Part shown: positions 25,834 to 35,481 of the stretch, one piece after another | How positions within the stretch are numbered: the first letter of the stretch is position 1 | Layout: each line of letters opens with the position of its first letter | Origin: Ectopseudomonas oleovorans | GTDB taxonomy: Bacteria; Pseudomonadota; Gammaproteobacteria; Pseudomonadales; Pseudomonadaceae | DNA length: 42,809 nt | Direction: 5' to 3' | Assembly: GCF_003052605.1 (NCBI RefSeq) | Contig: NZ_QASO01000111.1 | Coordinates: forward strand, 1 to 42,809 | Notes under the pieces: generated by a model | Database searches by the model: none | What the model saw: only the letters and a program-made list of their open reading frames with translations | Told to the model about the DNA's origin: nothing | Position numbers and translations under genes: made by a program

Positions 25834-26643
25834 TCAGGCCGCCTGGCGGCTGTTGCGCGAAGCCACTCGGCGGTGACAGGCCTCACCGAAGGCCTGGAAG
25901 ATCTTTACCGAATCCGGGTTCTTCGCCGCCTGCCATTCCGGGTGCCACTGCACCGCGAACAGGAAAGGCGACAGGCTCGGCGCGTGGATCGCCTCGATCA
26001 GGCCATCCTCGGCGGTAGCCAGCACTTCCAGTCCCTTGCCCAGGTTGCGAATGGCCTGGCCGTGCAGGGAGTTGACCTGAATCTCGTCCTTGCCCATCAG
26101 CTCGGCGAACCAGCTGCCAGCCACCGGACGCACGCTATGGCTGGCGGCGTACTGCACCTCGACCGGATCATCGGGGTTTTCGCGATGGTCGTTGAAGCCA
26201 GGCTCGGCGTAGACCTTCTGGTAGATGTCGCCGCCCAGCGCCACGTTGATTTCCTGCATGCCACGGCAGATGCCGAAGATCGGCAGACCGCGAGCGATGG
26301 CGGCACGAACCAGCGGCAGATCGAATAGGTCGCGGTCGCGGTCCTGGCCCTTGTTCGGCGTTTCGTTCTCCTGTCCATAGAGCGCCGGGTCGATGTTGCT
26401 GCCGGCACCGGTCAGGTAAACACCATCGGCCATGTCCAGATACTGCTCGAGATCCTCGATGCCGCAGCAGGTGGGAACCAGCACCGGCACGCAACCGGAG
26501 AACTCGACCAGAGGCTGGATGTATTTGTGCGTCATTACCTGATAGTCGTGGCCCTTGCGCTCTTGAGCGCCCATGGACATCAACACGACGGGCTTGCGGA
26601 GATTGTTCTTGCTGGGAGTACTGCGGATCTTGTTGTCGGACAT
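25834..26643 (-). CDS. Gamma-glutamyl-GABA hydrolase-like class I glutamine amidotransferase (PuuD/SpuA type)
   Basis: The 269-residue cytoplasmic protein is a peptidase C26 family member with the nucleophile Cys126 in FGICRGMQEIN and the His-Glu pair in AVQWHPEWQ. PuuD hydrolyses gamma-glutamyl-GABA in putrescine breakdown; SpuA is the Pseudomonas relative near the polyamine uptake genes. No glutamyl-polyamine synthetase or spu gene is next to it here, so the exact substrate is inferred. The ATG follows AAGGTGACGT. Confidence 0.85.
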   Translation of the reverse strand: MSDNKIRSTPSKNNLRKPVVLMSMGAQERKGHDYQVMTHKYIQPLVEFSGCVPVLVPTCCGIEDLEQYLDMADGVYLTGAGSNIDPALYGQENETPNKGQDRDRDLFDLPLVRAAIARGLPIFGICRGMQEINVALGGDIYQKVYAEPGFNDHRENPDDPVEVQYAASHSVRPVAGSWFAELMGKDEIQVNSLHGQAIRNLGKGLEVLATAEDGLIEAIHAPSLSPFLFAVQWHPEWQAAKNPDSVKIFQAFGEACHRRVASRNSRQAA

Positions 26644-27111
26644 ACGTCACCTTGGGACAGGCCGGGCCTATCGTTGCTGTGCAAGCCGATGCCAAGCAGA
26701 ACACTCTGCTGTAGCACCTCCGGCCTGTTTGGCTAACCCCGTGCACCGAGACTCATCCTGAGCCTGAGTGCCGCCTTCCGACGGCGGCTCGAACCGGGTC
26801 AACTCCATCCAGAGAGGGGGCTACAGCGGCGCTGCCCGCTACCCGGTTCGGCAACGGAATCTGCAACCAGTCTGCCCGAGCCGTAAAATATGTCAAACAA
26901 ATCTGCTCAAGATTTTCTGGTAAGCCATTTATCGCACAACAAGTGAACACCCATTAAAAGGCGCTCTAAGGGCAATCCGGGCAAACTACCGCCGGGAAAT
27001 AAGTCCAATATTTAAAACACAAGTCCGCCAGGCCGCTCCGCGCCCTAGAGCGGCGCCTGCGGACAAAACCCTATATAATCTGCGGTTTCTCACCTGCACC
27101 GAGGACACCTC
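26644..27111. other. Intergenic region before yjdM
   Basis: No gene was recognised in this gap of about 470 bp. It holds a GCCGCC/GGCGGC palindrome (26770-26788) and an A/T-rich patch (26880-26950) with no recognised motif. A good -10 hexamer TATAAT lies at 27074-27079, 33 bp before the yjdM start, without a matching TTGACA. Divergent promoters for the amidotransferase and yjdM are expected. Confidence 0.4.
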
Positions 27112-27453
27112 TTGACCGCTCTGCCGCCCTGCCCCAAATGCAACTCCGAATACACCTACGAAGACAGCGATCAACTGGTCTGCCCCGAGTGCGCCCATGA
27201 GTGGAAAGCCGGCGAGAATGCCGACGGCGCTGATGACGCGCGGGTGATCAAGGATTCGGTTGGCAACCTGCTACAGGACGGCGACACCATCACCGTGATC
27301 AAGGACCTCAAGGTCAAAGGCTCATCACTGGTGGTCAAGGTCGGCACCAAGGTGAAGAACATTCGCCTGGTCGACGGCGATCACGACATCGACTGCAAGA
27401 TCGATGGCATCGGCGCGATGAAGCTCAAGTCCGAGTTCGTACGCAAGGTGTGA
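27112..27453 (+). CDS. yjdM: Zinc-ribbon protein YjdM (PhnA family)
   Basis: The 113-residue protein has an N-terminal zinc ribbon made of two CxxC knuckles (CPKC and CPEC) and the conserved C-terminal PhnA domain ([20 protein letters not shown]). It was historically named for phosphonate use, but it is not part of C-P lyase and its role is unclear. Translation starts at TTG 27112, since the conserved TALPPCPKC start lies right after it and the next ATG falls past the zinc ribbon. GAGGACACC precedes it. Confidence 0.88.
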   Translation: MTALPPCPKCNSEYTYEDSDQLVCPECAHEWKAGENADGADDARVIKDSVGNLLQDGDTITVIKDLKVKGSSLVVKVGTKVKNIRLVDGDHDIDCKIDGIGAMKLKSEFVRKV

Positions 27454-27488
27454 CGCTCCGCCGGCGCTCGCAACGGGCGGCGGCCGGC

Positions 27489-28262
27489 TCACTGCACCGG
27501 CAGGAAATTCAGCAAGAACAGGCTCTGCGCATAGTTGGCGCCCATGCGCCGGTAGCGCTCTTCCAGCACATGGGTGAGCAGATCGAGACGCGCCGCCATC
27601 TTGCCGAACTCCACTGCGTAGCTGAGGTTGTTGCCCTGTTCGGAGAACTCGTTGGATAACAGCAGCGGGCGGCCCGTGGCATCACGGCGCTGCGACAGCA
27701 TCCAGCCGGCCTTTTCCAGATTGCGTGCAGCGTTGTGGATGAATTGCGCATTGAAGCTGTCGGTCAGATAGAACTCGGTACGGCCGCCGTGAGCCGTCAC
27801 CAACATGCTGCCGATGGCATAGGTGAAGGCCGCCACGCGGTCGCCCTGAAAGGCCGGGCTCAGCGAGTAATCCAGCGCCGCAACATCACGCCGGCCGCCC
27901 AAGGTCGGCCAGTCCTGATTGTGTTCGATGGCGTACTGGATGGCGCGCTCGGCAGCGGCGGCATCAGGCAGGGAGTTCTTGCGCCACTCGCGCGGGTTAC
28001 GTTGGTACAACTTGTTCATCAGCCGATACAGGCTGTTGAGGTTGTTGCGCATGGCCAGGGTCGCCATACGGTCGACGTCGGTCTGCAGCACCTCGGCGGG
28101 CTTGAGCGGGCTGCGGGTATGCACGATCGAGTCGTTATCCAGGCGACCGCTGCAGCCGCTGAGCAGCAACAGCACAGCCAGCACCGGCAGCACTAACCGC
28201 TGCAAACATACCGAGTTGTTGATTGGCCTGCCCTGTGCAGCAGACGCTGGCCTCGCTCCCAT
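27489..28262 (-). CDS. Conserved lipoprotein of unknown function
   Basis: The precursor has a hydrophobic stretch ending in lipobox LSGC (Cys37 if translation starts at 28262). It is therefore expected to be lipidated and periplasmic. The mature part of about 220 residues is mainly helical, with segments such as YRLMNKLYQRNPREWRK. No known domain was recognised. The start is uncertain: ATG 28262 gives a rather long positive n-region, while TTG 28205 would put Cys at residue 18 but lacks a clear ribosome site. Confidence 0.7.
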   Translation of the reverse strand: MGARPASAAQGRPINNSVCLQRLVLPVLAVLLLLSGCSGRLDNDSIVHTRSPLKPAEVLQTDVDRMATLAMRNNLNSLYRLMNKLYQRNPREWRKNSLPDAAAAERAIQYAIEHNQDWPTLGGRRDVAALDYSLSPAFQGDRVAAFTYAIGSMLVTAHGGRTEFYLTDSFNAQFIHNAARNLEKAGWMLSQRRDATGRPLLLSNEFSEQGNNLSYAVEFGKMAARLDLLTHVLEERYRRMGANYAQSLFLLNFLPVQ

Positions 28263-28405
28263 GCAGAGGTTCCCTGGCTGGCACGCGCCCCAATGGCACG
28301 CGCAACACTCAGAGCCTCAGTAAAGCGCAAAAATTCCACGCTGCCTGTGCCCTGGCGCATAAACCGTGCCGATCAATGCGCGGCACGGCAGAAAAATGCG
28401 CCTAC

Positions 28406-29737
28406 TCAGGCTGGATTGGCGGCCCATTGCTCCAGGCGCGTCACGCTTTCGCGGTAGGGCTTGAGACTCTTGGCCAGCAGGATGATCGACATCAACACCG
28501 CCAGGGTGGTGACGATCAGCAGCGAGTAGCGCAGCGCGTTGTCGTCGGCGAAGACGAAATCGGTCACCAGTGCCACAGCGGTCGGACCAACGCCCAGGCC
28601 GATCAGGGTGATGACGAACAGATAGATGGCCGACGCCTGGCCGCGCATCGAGTTGGGCATGATTTCCTGGATCGCTGCCGGCGCCACGCCGAACGGCATG
28701 CTCAGGCAGAACACCGCAGGCGCCAGCAGCATGCTGGCCCAGAAGGCGCTGTCCATCAGCGGGAACAGCACCACCATCGGCAAGGCACCCAGAGCCGCGT
28801 AAAGGCCGACACGCATGTTGGCATCGCTGCGCCCGCGCTTGGCCATCCAGTCAGCCAGTCGCCCACCGAAGACGATCCCCAGGCAACCGAATACCGCAAC
28901 GATACTGCCGTAGACAATGCCGACCTGGCCGGCATCCCAACCGTGGGTACGGATGAAGAAGGTCGGTATCCAGGCGGCGCTACCGTAACCGGCGAAGGCC
29001 AAACCGGCGAAGCCGAAGTTGTGCAGCAGCACGGTACGTCGATTGGCACGAATGTAGCGCCCCACTTCACTGAGCGGCACCGCCACCCCAGCACCGACGC
29101 CACGCCGAGCAGGCTCCTCGACCGCGAACATCAACAACGTGAAGAGCACGCCGGCACCGCCGAGAATGAGGAAGATGAGCTGCCAGGGACGCACCTCACC
29201 CAGCACCGGCAACGTAACGTCGCCCTGCGCCGAGGCGAACTGAATGACCAGGCCACCGACCAGAAAGGCCAGGCCCGAGCCGAGGTAGACGCCCATGGAA
29301 TAGACGCTGATGGCCGTGGCCCGGCGCTCGGCGGGAAAGCTGTCGGCAATCAGCGAATAGGCTGCCGGCGACAGCGCCGCCTCGCCCACACCCACGCCGA
29401 TGCGGCACAGCAGAAACTGCCAGTACAGCTTGGCCATGCCGCAGGCGGCGGTAGCGGCGCTCCAGAACAGAATGCCGACGGCGATCAACCCGCGCCGACT
29501 GCGAGTATCGGCCACCCGCCCCAGCGGAATGCCGCATACGGTGTAGAACAGGGCGAACGACAGGCCCATCAGCAGGCTCATCTGCGTATCGTTGATCGCC
29601 AGATCGCGACGGATGGGCTCGACCAGCAGATTGAGGATCTGCCGATCGACGAAGGACAGGACATACGCCACCATCAGGATGGCAACAGTGGCCCAGGCTC
29701 GGGCACTGGAGGGATAGCCGTTATTGTTGTTATGCAC
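28406..29737 (-). CDS. MFS transporter, spinster-like
   Basis: The 443-residue protein has 12 predicted membrane helices. The first reads LMVAYVLSFVDRQILNLL and is followed by IRRDLAINDTQMSLLMG and GRVADTRSRR, the typical loop-2 MFS motif. This sequence type matches the bacterial spinster-related (Spns) group, whose members move lipids or organic acids; the substrate here is unknown. The frame is open to GTG 29755, but GAGGAGA sits about 6 bp before GTG 29737, so I take the latter as start (MHNNNNGYPSS). Confidence 0.85.
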   Translation of the reverse strand: MHNNNNGYPSSARAWATVAILMVAYVLSFVDRQILNLLVEPIRRDLAINDTQMSLLMGLSFALFYTVCGIPLGRVADTRSRRGLIAVGILFWSAATAACGMAKLYWQFLLCRIGVGVGEAALSPAAYSLIADSFPAERRATAISVYSMGVYLGSGLAFLVGGLVIQFASAQGDVTLPVLGEVRPWQLIFLILGGAGVLFTLLMFAVEEPARRGVGAGVAVPLSEVGRYIRANRRTVLLHNFGFAGLAFAGYGSAAWIPTFFIRTHGWDAGQVGIVYGSIVAVFGCLGIVFGGRLADWMAKRGRSDANMRVGLYAALGALPMVVLFPLMDSAFWASMLLAPAVFCLSMPFGVAPAAIQEIMPNSMRGQASAIYLFVITLIGLGVGPTAVALVTDFVFADDNALRYSLLIVTTLAVLMSIILLAKSLKPYRESVTRLEQWAANPA

Positions 29738-30046
29738 GGACGCTCTCCTCGGCACCGCAGAACGCGACGCGCGACGGTTGAAAGAAGCGCCAGCTTAGGA
29801 CGATATAAACGGCGGTGAGTATTGCTCGAAGGTGTTATCAGGTCGGCGAATGCTTCATACCCGCCGAGGCGAATGGCTCGGTAGCGAAACTCAATAGTCG
29901 CTCAGAGCGTATTGCCCGTCAGTTAAGCGAATCTGTAGGAGCCGGCTTGCCGGCGATGCTTTTTGAGCGGATCGCCAGCAAGCCGGCTCCTACAGTTCTG
30001 TCTCTGACCGGCATTGGCCGCAGCGCTGTTTTACCTGAACAAGCGC
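29738..30046. other. Intergenic region with a dispersed repeat
   Basis: This gap of about 310 bp lies between the MFS start and the hemH stop, both on the minus strand. Apart from the hairpin repeat at 29933-29995, no feature was identified. It should contain the promoter of the MFS gene. Confidence 0.4.
29933..29995. repeat. CTGTAGGAGCCGGCTTGCCGGCGAT hairpin
   Basis: The arms 29933-29957 and 29971-29995 are complementary over about 25 bp with one mismatch. It is a near copy of the element between arcB and arcC. It lies downstream of hemH and may end its transcript. Confidence 0.8.
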
Positions 30047-31069
30047 TCAGATCATCAGTGGCGCCCGCTCGCACAGCACCTTCAACGCCGCCGCCCAGTC
30101 GGGATGATCGTTCAGGCAGGGCACCAGTTGCAGGCTCTCGCCACCGGCCTCGACGAACTGCTCGCGGCCGCGGTCGCCGATTTCCTCCAGGGTCTCGATG
30201 CAGTCGGCGACGAAGGCCGGACACATCACCAGCAACTTCTTCACGCCCTGCGCGGCCAGCTCGTCGAGACGGCTCTCGGTATAGGGCTCGATCCATTTGG
30301 CACGCCCAAGACGCGACTGAAAGCTCACCGACCACTGCTCCGGGCGCAGGCCCATGCGCTCGGCGAACAACTCGGCGCTGCGCAGGCATTGCGCGCGGTA
30401 ACAGTTGGCGAGTACCGCGGGCGAAGCGCTGCGGCAGCAGTCGTCACCTTTCAGGCAGTGACCGCTGGGATCGAGCTTGTGCAGGTGACGTTCCGGCAGG
30501 CCGTGGAAGCTCAGCAACAGGTGATCGAATTCCTGCTGCAGATAAGGCTTGGCGCTGGCCACCAGGGCGTCGAGGTATTCCGGCTGATCGTAGAACGGCG
30601 GCAGAGTGGACAGACGCATGTTCAGGCCGCGCTCGCGCACCACCCGCTTGACCTCTTCGATCACCGTGGTGGTGGTGCTGTCGGCGAACTGCGGATACAG
30701 CGGCGCCAGGGTCACGTCACGGATACCCTGCGCAGCCAGACGCTGCAGGGTCGACTCGATGGAAGGCTCACCATAACGCATGGCCAACTCCACCGGCCCC
30801 TGGGTCCAATGAGCCTTCATCGCTTCCTGCAGACGGCGACTGATCACCACCAGCGGCGAACCGTCTTCCCACCAGATCGAGGCGTAGGCGTGCGCCGATG
30901 CCGCAGGACGCTTGATCAGAATCAGCGACACCAGCAAACGACGCAGCGGCCAGGGCAAGTCGATGACATAGGGATCCATCAGGAACTGATTGAGGTAACG
31001 GCGAACATCGGCTACTTCGGTGGACGCGGGCGAACCCAGGTTAACCAGCAACAATGCGTGATCGGTCAT
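30047..31069 (-). CDS. hemH: Ferrochelatase
   Basis: The 340-residue enzyme inserts Fe2+ into protoporphyrin IX, the last step of protoheme synthesis, at the inner-membrane surface. The signature [12 protein letters not shown] contains the metal-binding His189, and [21 protein letters not shown] carries the partner Glu. The length is typical. Its start lies 12 bp after the stop of a TIGR01777-family gene, so the two form an operon. Together with renalase on the other side this matches the gene order known in P. aeruginosa and P. putida. Confidence 0.96.
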   Translation of the reverse strand: MTDHALLLVNLGSPASTEVADVRRYLNQFLMDPYVIDLPWPLRRLLVSLILIKRPAASAHAYASIWWEDGSPLVVISRRLQEAMKAHWTQGPVELAMRYGEPSIESTLQRLAAQGIRDVTLAPLYPQFADSTTTTVIEEVKRVVRERGLNMRLSTLPPFYDQPEYLDALVASAKPYLQQEFDHLLLSFHGLPERHLHKLDPSGHCLKGDDCCRSASPAVLANCYRAQCLRSAELFAERMGLRPEQWSVSFQSRLGRAKWIEPYTESRLDELAAQGVKKLLVMCPAFVADCIETLEEIGDRGREQFVEAGGESLQLVPCLNDHPDWAAALKVLCERAPLMI

Positions 31070-31081
31070 GCGAAATCCTAG

Positions 31082-31984
31082 CTATTGATGGCCCAGCAGA
31101 TCGGCTAGTGCCACATCCAGATGGGTGAAACGAAAACTGAAACCTGCCTCCAGCAGACGTGTCGGCACGGCGCGCTGACCGCCCAGCAGCAGCTCGGACA
31201 TCTCGCCGAGTGCAGCGCGCAGAACGAAGGCCGGCGCCGGGAAAATGGTCGGGCGACTCAGCGCTTGTCCCAACGCCTTGGTGAACTCGGCATTACGCAC
31301 CGGTAGCGGCGCGCAGGCATTATAAGGACCGCGAGCATCGCCGTGCTGCAAGAGAAAATCGATCAGGCCGATTTGATCGGCGATATGAATCCAGGGCATC
31401 CACTGCCGGCCATCACCAATCCGGCCGCCAACACCAAGCTTGAACGGCAGCAACAGACGCTTGAGCATGCCGCCGTCAGGGCTCAGCACCAGGCCGGTGC
31501 GCACCAGCACCACACGAACCCCAAACTCCTCGGCGCGTTGTGCTGTTTCTTCCCAGGCGCCACACAACTGGGCGGCGAAATCATCAGTGACCGGCGGCGT
31601 ATCTTCACTCAGCTCACGTTCACCGCCGTTGCCGTACCACCCCACCGCCGAGCCCGACAACAACACCGCTGGACGCTGTGTACGCCCCTGCAGCCAGGCC
31701 AGCAACTGCTCGGTCACCCCGATACGGCTGGACCATAACAGAGCCTTGCGCTTGCTGCTCCAGGGGCGGTCAGCAATGGGCGCGCCGGCCAGATTGATCA
31801 CCGCGTCCAGTGGTTCTTCACCCAGCTCTTCAAGCCGGGCAATGCCTCGAACATCGGCCCCACAGAGGCGCGCGACCTTGCTTGGCTCACGACTCCAGAC
31901 AGTCAGGCGGTGGCCCTGTTCGCTCCAGTGCGCGCAGAGCGCTCGTCCGATCAGACCGGTGCCGCCGGTCAGCAGGATATGCAT
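31082..31984 (-). CDS. TIGR01777-family epimerase-like protein (YfcH type)
   Basis: The 300-residue SDR-like protein begins MHILLTGGTGLIGRAL (Rossmann TGGxGxxG). It has the family hallmarks DAVINLAGAPIADRPW and LLSGSAVGWYGNGGERELSE, and ends in a DUF1731-like tail. The biochemical function of YfcH-type proteins is not known. ATG 31984 has GCGAGGACG upstream; the frame open to 32020 lacks a ribosome site. It is upstream of hemH in the same transcript and divergent from the renalase gene, across a region with a likely LitR-type operator. Confidence 0.88.
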   Translation of the reverse strand: MHILLTGGTGLIGRALCAHWSEQGHRLTVWSREPSKVARLCGADVRGIARLEELGEEPLDAVINLAGAPIADRPWSSKRKALLWSSRIGVTEQLLAWLQGRTQRPAVLLSGSAVGWYGNGGERELSEDTPPVTDDFAAQLCGAWEETAQRAEEFGVRVVLVRTGLVLSPDGGMLKRLLLPFKLGVGGRIGDGRQWMPWIHIADQIGLIDFLLQHGDARGPYNACAPLPVRNAEFTKALGQALSRPTIFPAPAFVLRAALGEMSELLLGGQRAVPTRLLEAGFSFRFTHLDVALADLLGHQ

Positions 31985-32113
31985 GGCATCGTCCTCGCAT
32001 GGCAATGGAAGAAACTTCACCTTTAGTCTGGTTCATGACGCGCACACGTGCCTTTATTGATTGCCGTGTTTGTCCTAAACCTAAAGCAAGGGAGCGCCGC
32101 CTTCGGCGACAGC

Positions 32114-33402
<1,289 letters not shown>

Positions 33403-33475
33403 CCCTCCCGCGATACCTGGCGGCGGCCCCCTCGCGCTGACGCCGCTTGCCCGCACGCGAAACCAATACCAAACC

Positions 33476-33550
33476 TATACAAATCATTTGACTTGTATAA
33501 CTGCGCACCTATGATAGACACAGGTTGTACACGAATCACTTTATGTACAA
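33476..33550 (+). promoter_or_regulatory. Light-operon promoter with two TTGTAYA inverted repeats
   Basis: TTGACT (33488-33493), 16 bp, TATGAT (33510-33515) form a good sigma-70 promoter. Operator 1 is TATACAA (33476-33482), 10 bp, TTGTATA (33493-33499), perfect arms covering the -35. Operator 2 is TTGTACA (33525-33531), 12 bp, TGTACAA (33544-33550), perfect arms just after the predicted start. Bound regulator at these two sites would block or loop the promoter, as expected for a dark-state MerR/LitR repressor encoded by the second gene of the operon. RBS GAGGT lies before the ATG at 33570. Confidence 0.7.
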
Positions 33551-33569
33551 GGTCTAATGAGGTCAGGTT

Positions 33570-34520
33570 ATGCAAGCGAGCAAAGCCAAACTGGGCATCA
33601 GCGCCTGCCTGCTGGGAGCCGAGGTCCGCTACAACGGCGGCCACAAGCTGTCGCGCCTGTGCAGCCGCAGCCTGACCGAACACTTCGATTTCATCCCGGT
33701 CTGTCCCGAGGTCGGCATCGGCATGTCGATCCCGCGGGAGCCGATTCGCCTGGTCGGCGACCCACAAGCGCCGCGCGCCGTCGGCACCGTCGACCGCTCG
33801 CGAGACGTCACCGATGCCCTGGCCGCCTACGGCGAGCGCATGGCCACTGACCTGCAGGGCATCAGCGGCTACATCTTCATGCAGCAATCACCCTCCTGCG
33901 GCCTGGAGCGGGTCAAGGTCTATCAGGAAGGCGGACGCCCGAGCGAGCCGGGGCGCGGCATCTTCGCTGCGGCCTTCTGCGCGCGGCATCCGGATCTACC
34001 GGTGGAAGAGGACGGTCGCCTCAACGACCCGGTGCTGCGCGAGAACTTCATCACCCGCGTCTACGCCCATGCCGAATGGCAGCGCCTGCTGCAGCAAGGC
34101 CTGACGCGTCGCGCCCTGATCGCCTTCCACTCGCGTTACAAGTACCTGCTGATGGCCACCGACCCGCTGCGCTACAAGACGCTCGGGCGCATGCTCGGCG
34201 ACCTGAGCCAGCACGATCTCGGCGAACTGGCGCCACGCTATTTCAGCGAGCTGATGAGCGCCCTGAAGAAATGCGCCACCCGTGGCACCCACAGCAACGT
34301 GCTGCAGCACCTGAGCGGCTACCTCAAACGCACCCTGAGCCCTGAGGACAAGCAGGAGATGCAGCAACTGATCGGCCAATACCGCGAAGGCATCGTGCCG
34401 CTGGTGGTGCCGCTGACGCTGCTCAAGCATCACTTCCGCCGTCACCCGGATCGCTATATCGCCGGGCAGGCGTATTTGCAGCCGCACCCCGAGCCACTCA
34501 GCCTGCGCAACGCGCTGTGA
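33570..34520 (+). CDS. DUF523-DUF1722 fusion protein (TudS-like plus YbgA domain)
   Basis: The 316-residue protein has a DUF523 domain (about 5-155) and a DUF1722/YbgA domain (about 190-305; LIAFHSRYKYLLMATDP is diagnostic). Cys13, Cys45 and Cys110 (SACLLG, FIPVCPEVG, QSPSCG) correspond to the three ligands of the [4Fe-4S] cluster in the DUF523 enzyme TudS, a thiouracil desulfurase. A role in removing sulfur from damaged or modified pyrimidines is possible but not shown. It is the first gene of the photolyase operon, directly behind the double operator; the regulator gene starts 4 bp after its stop. Confidence 0.85.
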   Translation: MQASKAKLGISACLLGAEVRYNGGHKLSRLCSRSLTEHFDFIPVCPEVGIGMSIPREPIRLVGDPQAPRAVGTVDRSRDVTDALAAYGERMATDLQGISGYIFMQQSPSCGLERVKVYQEGGRPSEPGRGIFAAAFCARHPDLPVEEDGRLNDPVLRENFITRVYAHAEWQRLLQQGLTRRALIAFHSRYKYLLMATDPLRYKTLGRMLGDLSQHDLGELAPRYFSELMSALKKCATRGTHSNVLQHLSGYLKRTLSPEDKQEMQQLIGQYREGIVPLVVPLTLLKHHFRRHPDRYIAGQAYLQPHPEPLSLRNAL

Positions 34521-34524
34521 TGCC

Positions 34525-35481
34525 ATGACCAGCGAAACCATCGCCGACGAAGAAACCGGCCACGACTATCGCCAGGCGCTCGACGAGGGCTACCTGCCGA
34601 TCCGCGAGATCGCACGCAGCACCGGCATCAACGCCGTGACCCTGCGCGCCTGGGAACGCCGCTACGGCCTGATCGTTCCCTACCGCACACCCAAGGGACA
34701 CCGTCTCTATTCACCGGCCAATCTCGCACGCATCAACGCCATTCTCGCCTGGCTGGCGCGCGGCGTTGCCGTCGGCCAGGTCAAGGCGCTGCTCGACCAC
34801 GAGCAGGTGCCGCAAGCAACCCACAGCGACAACTGGTCACGTCAGCGCAACGAGCTGCTCGGCTGCATCGTTCAGTTCAACGAGCGACGCCTGGATGATC
34901 GCTTCAACTCGGCACTGGCGCTCTACCCGGCCAGCACCCTGGTGGAACAACTGCTGTGGCCGCTGCTCGGTGAACTGCGCCAGCGCTGGCAGGGCCAGTT
35001 CGGCGCACGTGCCGAGCAGGTGTTCTTCCTCTCCTGGCTGCGCAGCAAGCTGGCCACCCGTACCTATCACTGCAATCGCCAGGTCGGCGGCGCGCCACTG
35101 CTGCTGATCAACCTCGGTGAAGCGCCAATGGAGCCGGGCCTGTGGCTGTGCGCCTGGCTGGCCAGCGCCAGCGATTGTCCGGTGGAGGTCTTCGATTGGC
35201 CGCTGCCGCCCAATGAACTGCTGACGGCGCTGGAGCACATCGCCCCGCGCGCCGTGCTGTTGTATGCCGAAGAAGCGCTGGATGGCGCCCTGGTACGCCG
35301 CCAGTTACCCCGTCTGGCCGAACAATGCCGGGTGCCGCTGCTGCTCGCCGGCCCCGCCGCTCACATTCACCGCGACTCGCTGACCAGCCTGGAGTCGGCC
35401 AGCGACCCGCTCGCCGCGCACGCCTGGCTGTTGCAACAGGGCTTGCTCGGCACCCAAGAGGTAACCCCATGCAGCAACTGA
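34525..35481 (+). CDS. MerR-family regulator, LitR/CarH type without B12 ligands
   Basis: The 318-residue regulator has a MerR winged-helix domain at about 22-92 (LPIREIARSTGINAVTLRAW, ERRYGLIVPYRTPKGHRLY). A helical bundle and a Rossmann-like C-terminal domain follow, laid out like CarH/LitR. The cobalamin-binding DxHxxG motif of CarH is absent; the equivalent loop reads NLGEAPMEPGLW. This fits the class II LitR proteins of pseudomonads (PplR1 in P. putida), which I recall depend on a partner LOV protein to sense light; none is encoded in this window. The photolyase gene begins inside its last codons (13-bp overlap). Its likely targets are the TTGTAYA repeats upstream. Confidence 0.85.
   Translation: MTSETIADEETGHDYRQALDEGYLPIREIARSTGINAVTLRAWERRYGLIVPYRTPKGHRLYSPANLARINAILAWLARGVAVGQVKALLDHEQVPQATHSDNWSRQRNELLGCIVQFNERRLDDRFNSALALYPASTLVEQLLWPLLGELRQRWQGQFGARAEQVFFLSWLRSKLATRTYHCNRQVGGAPLLLINLGEAPMEPGLWLCAWLASASDCPVEVFDWPLPPNELLTALEHIAPRAVLLYAEEALDGALVRRQLPRLAEQCRVPLLLAGPAAHIHRDSLTSLESASDPLAAHAWLLQQGLLGTQEVTPCSN

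Noticed and set aside
28223..29818. 531-codon plus-strand frame opposite the MFS gene
   Set aside because: His/Gln/Arg-rich shadow; the minus strand encodes a clear 12-helix transporter with a good ribosome site.
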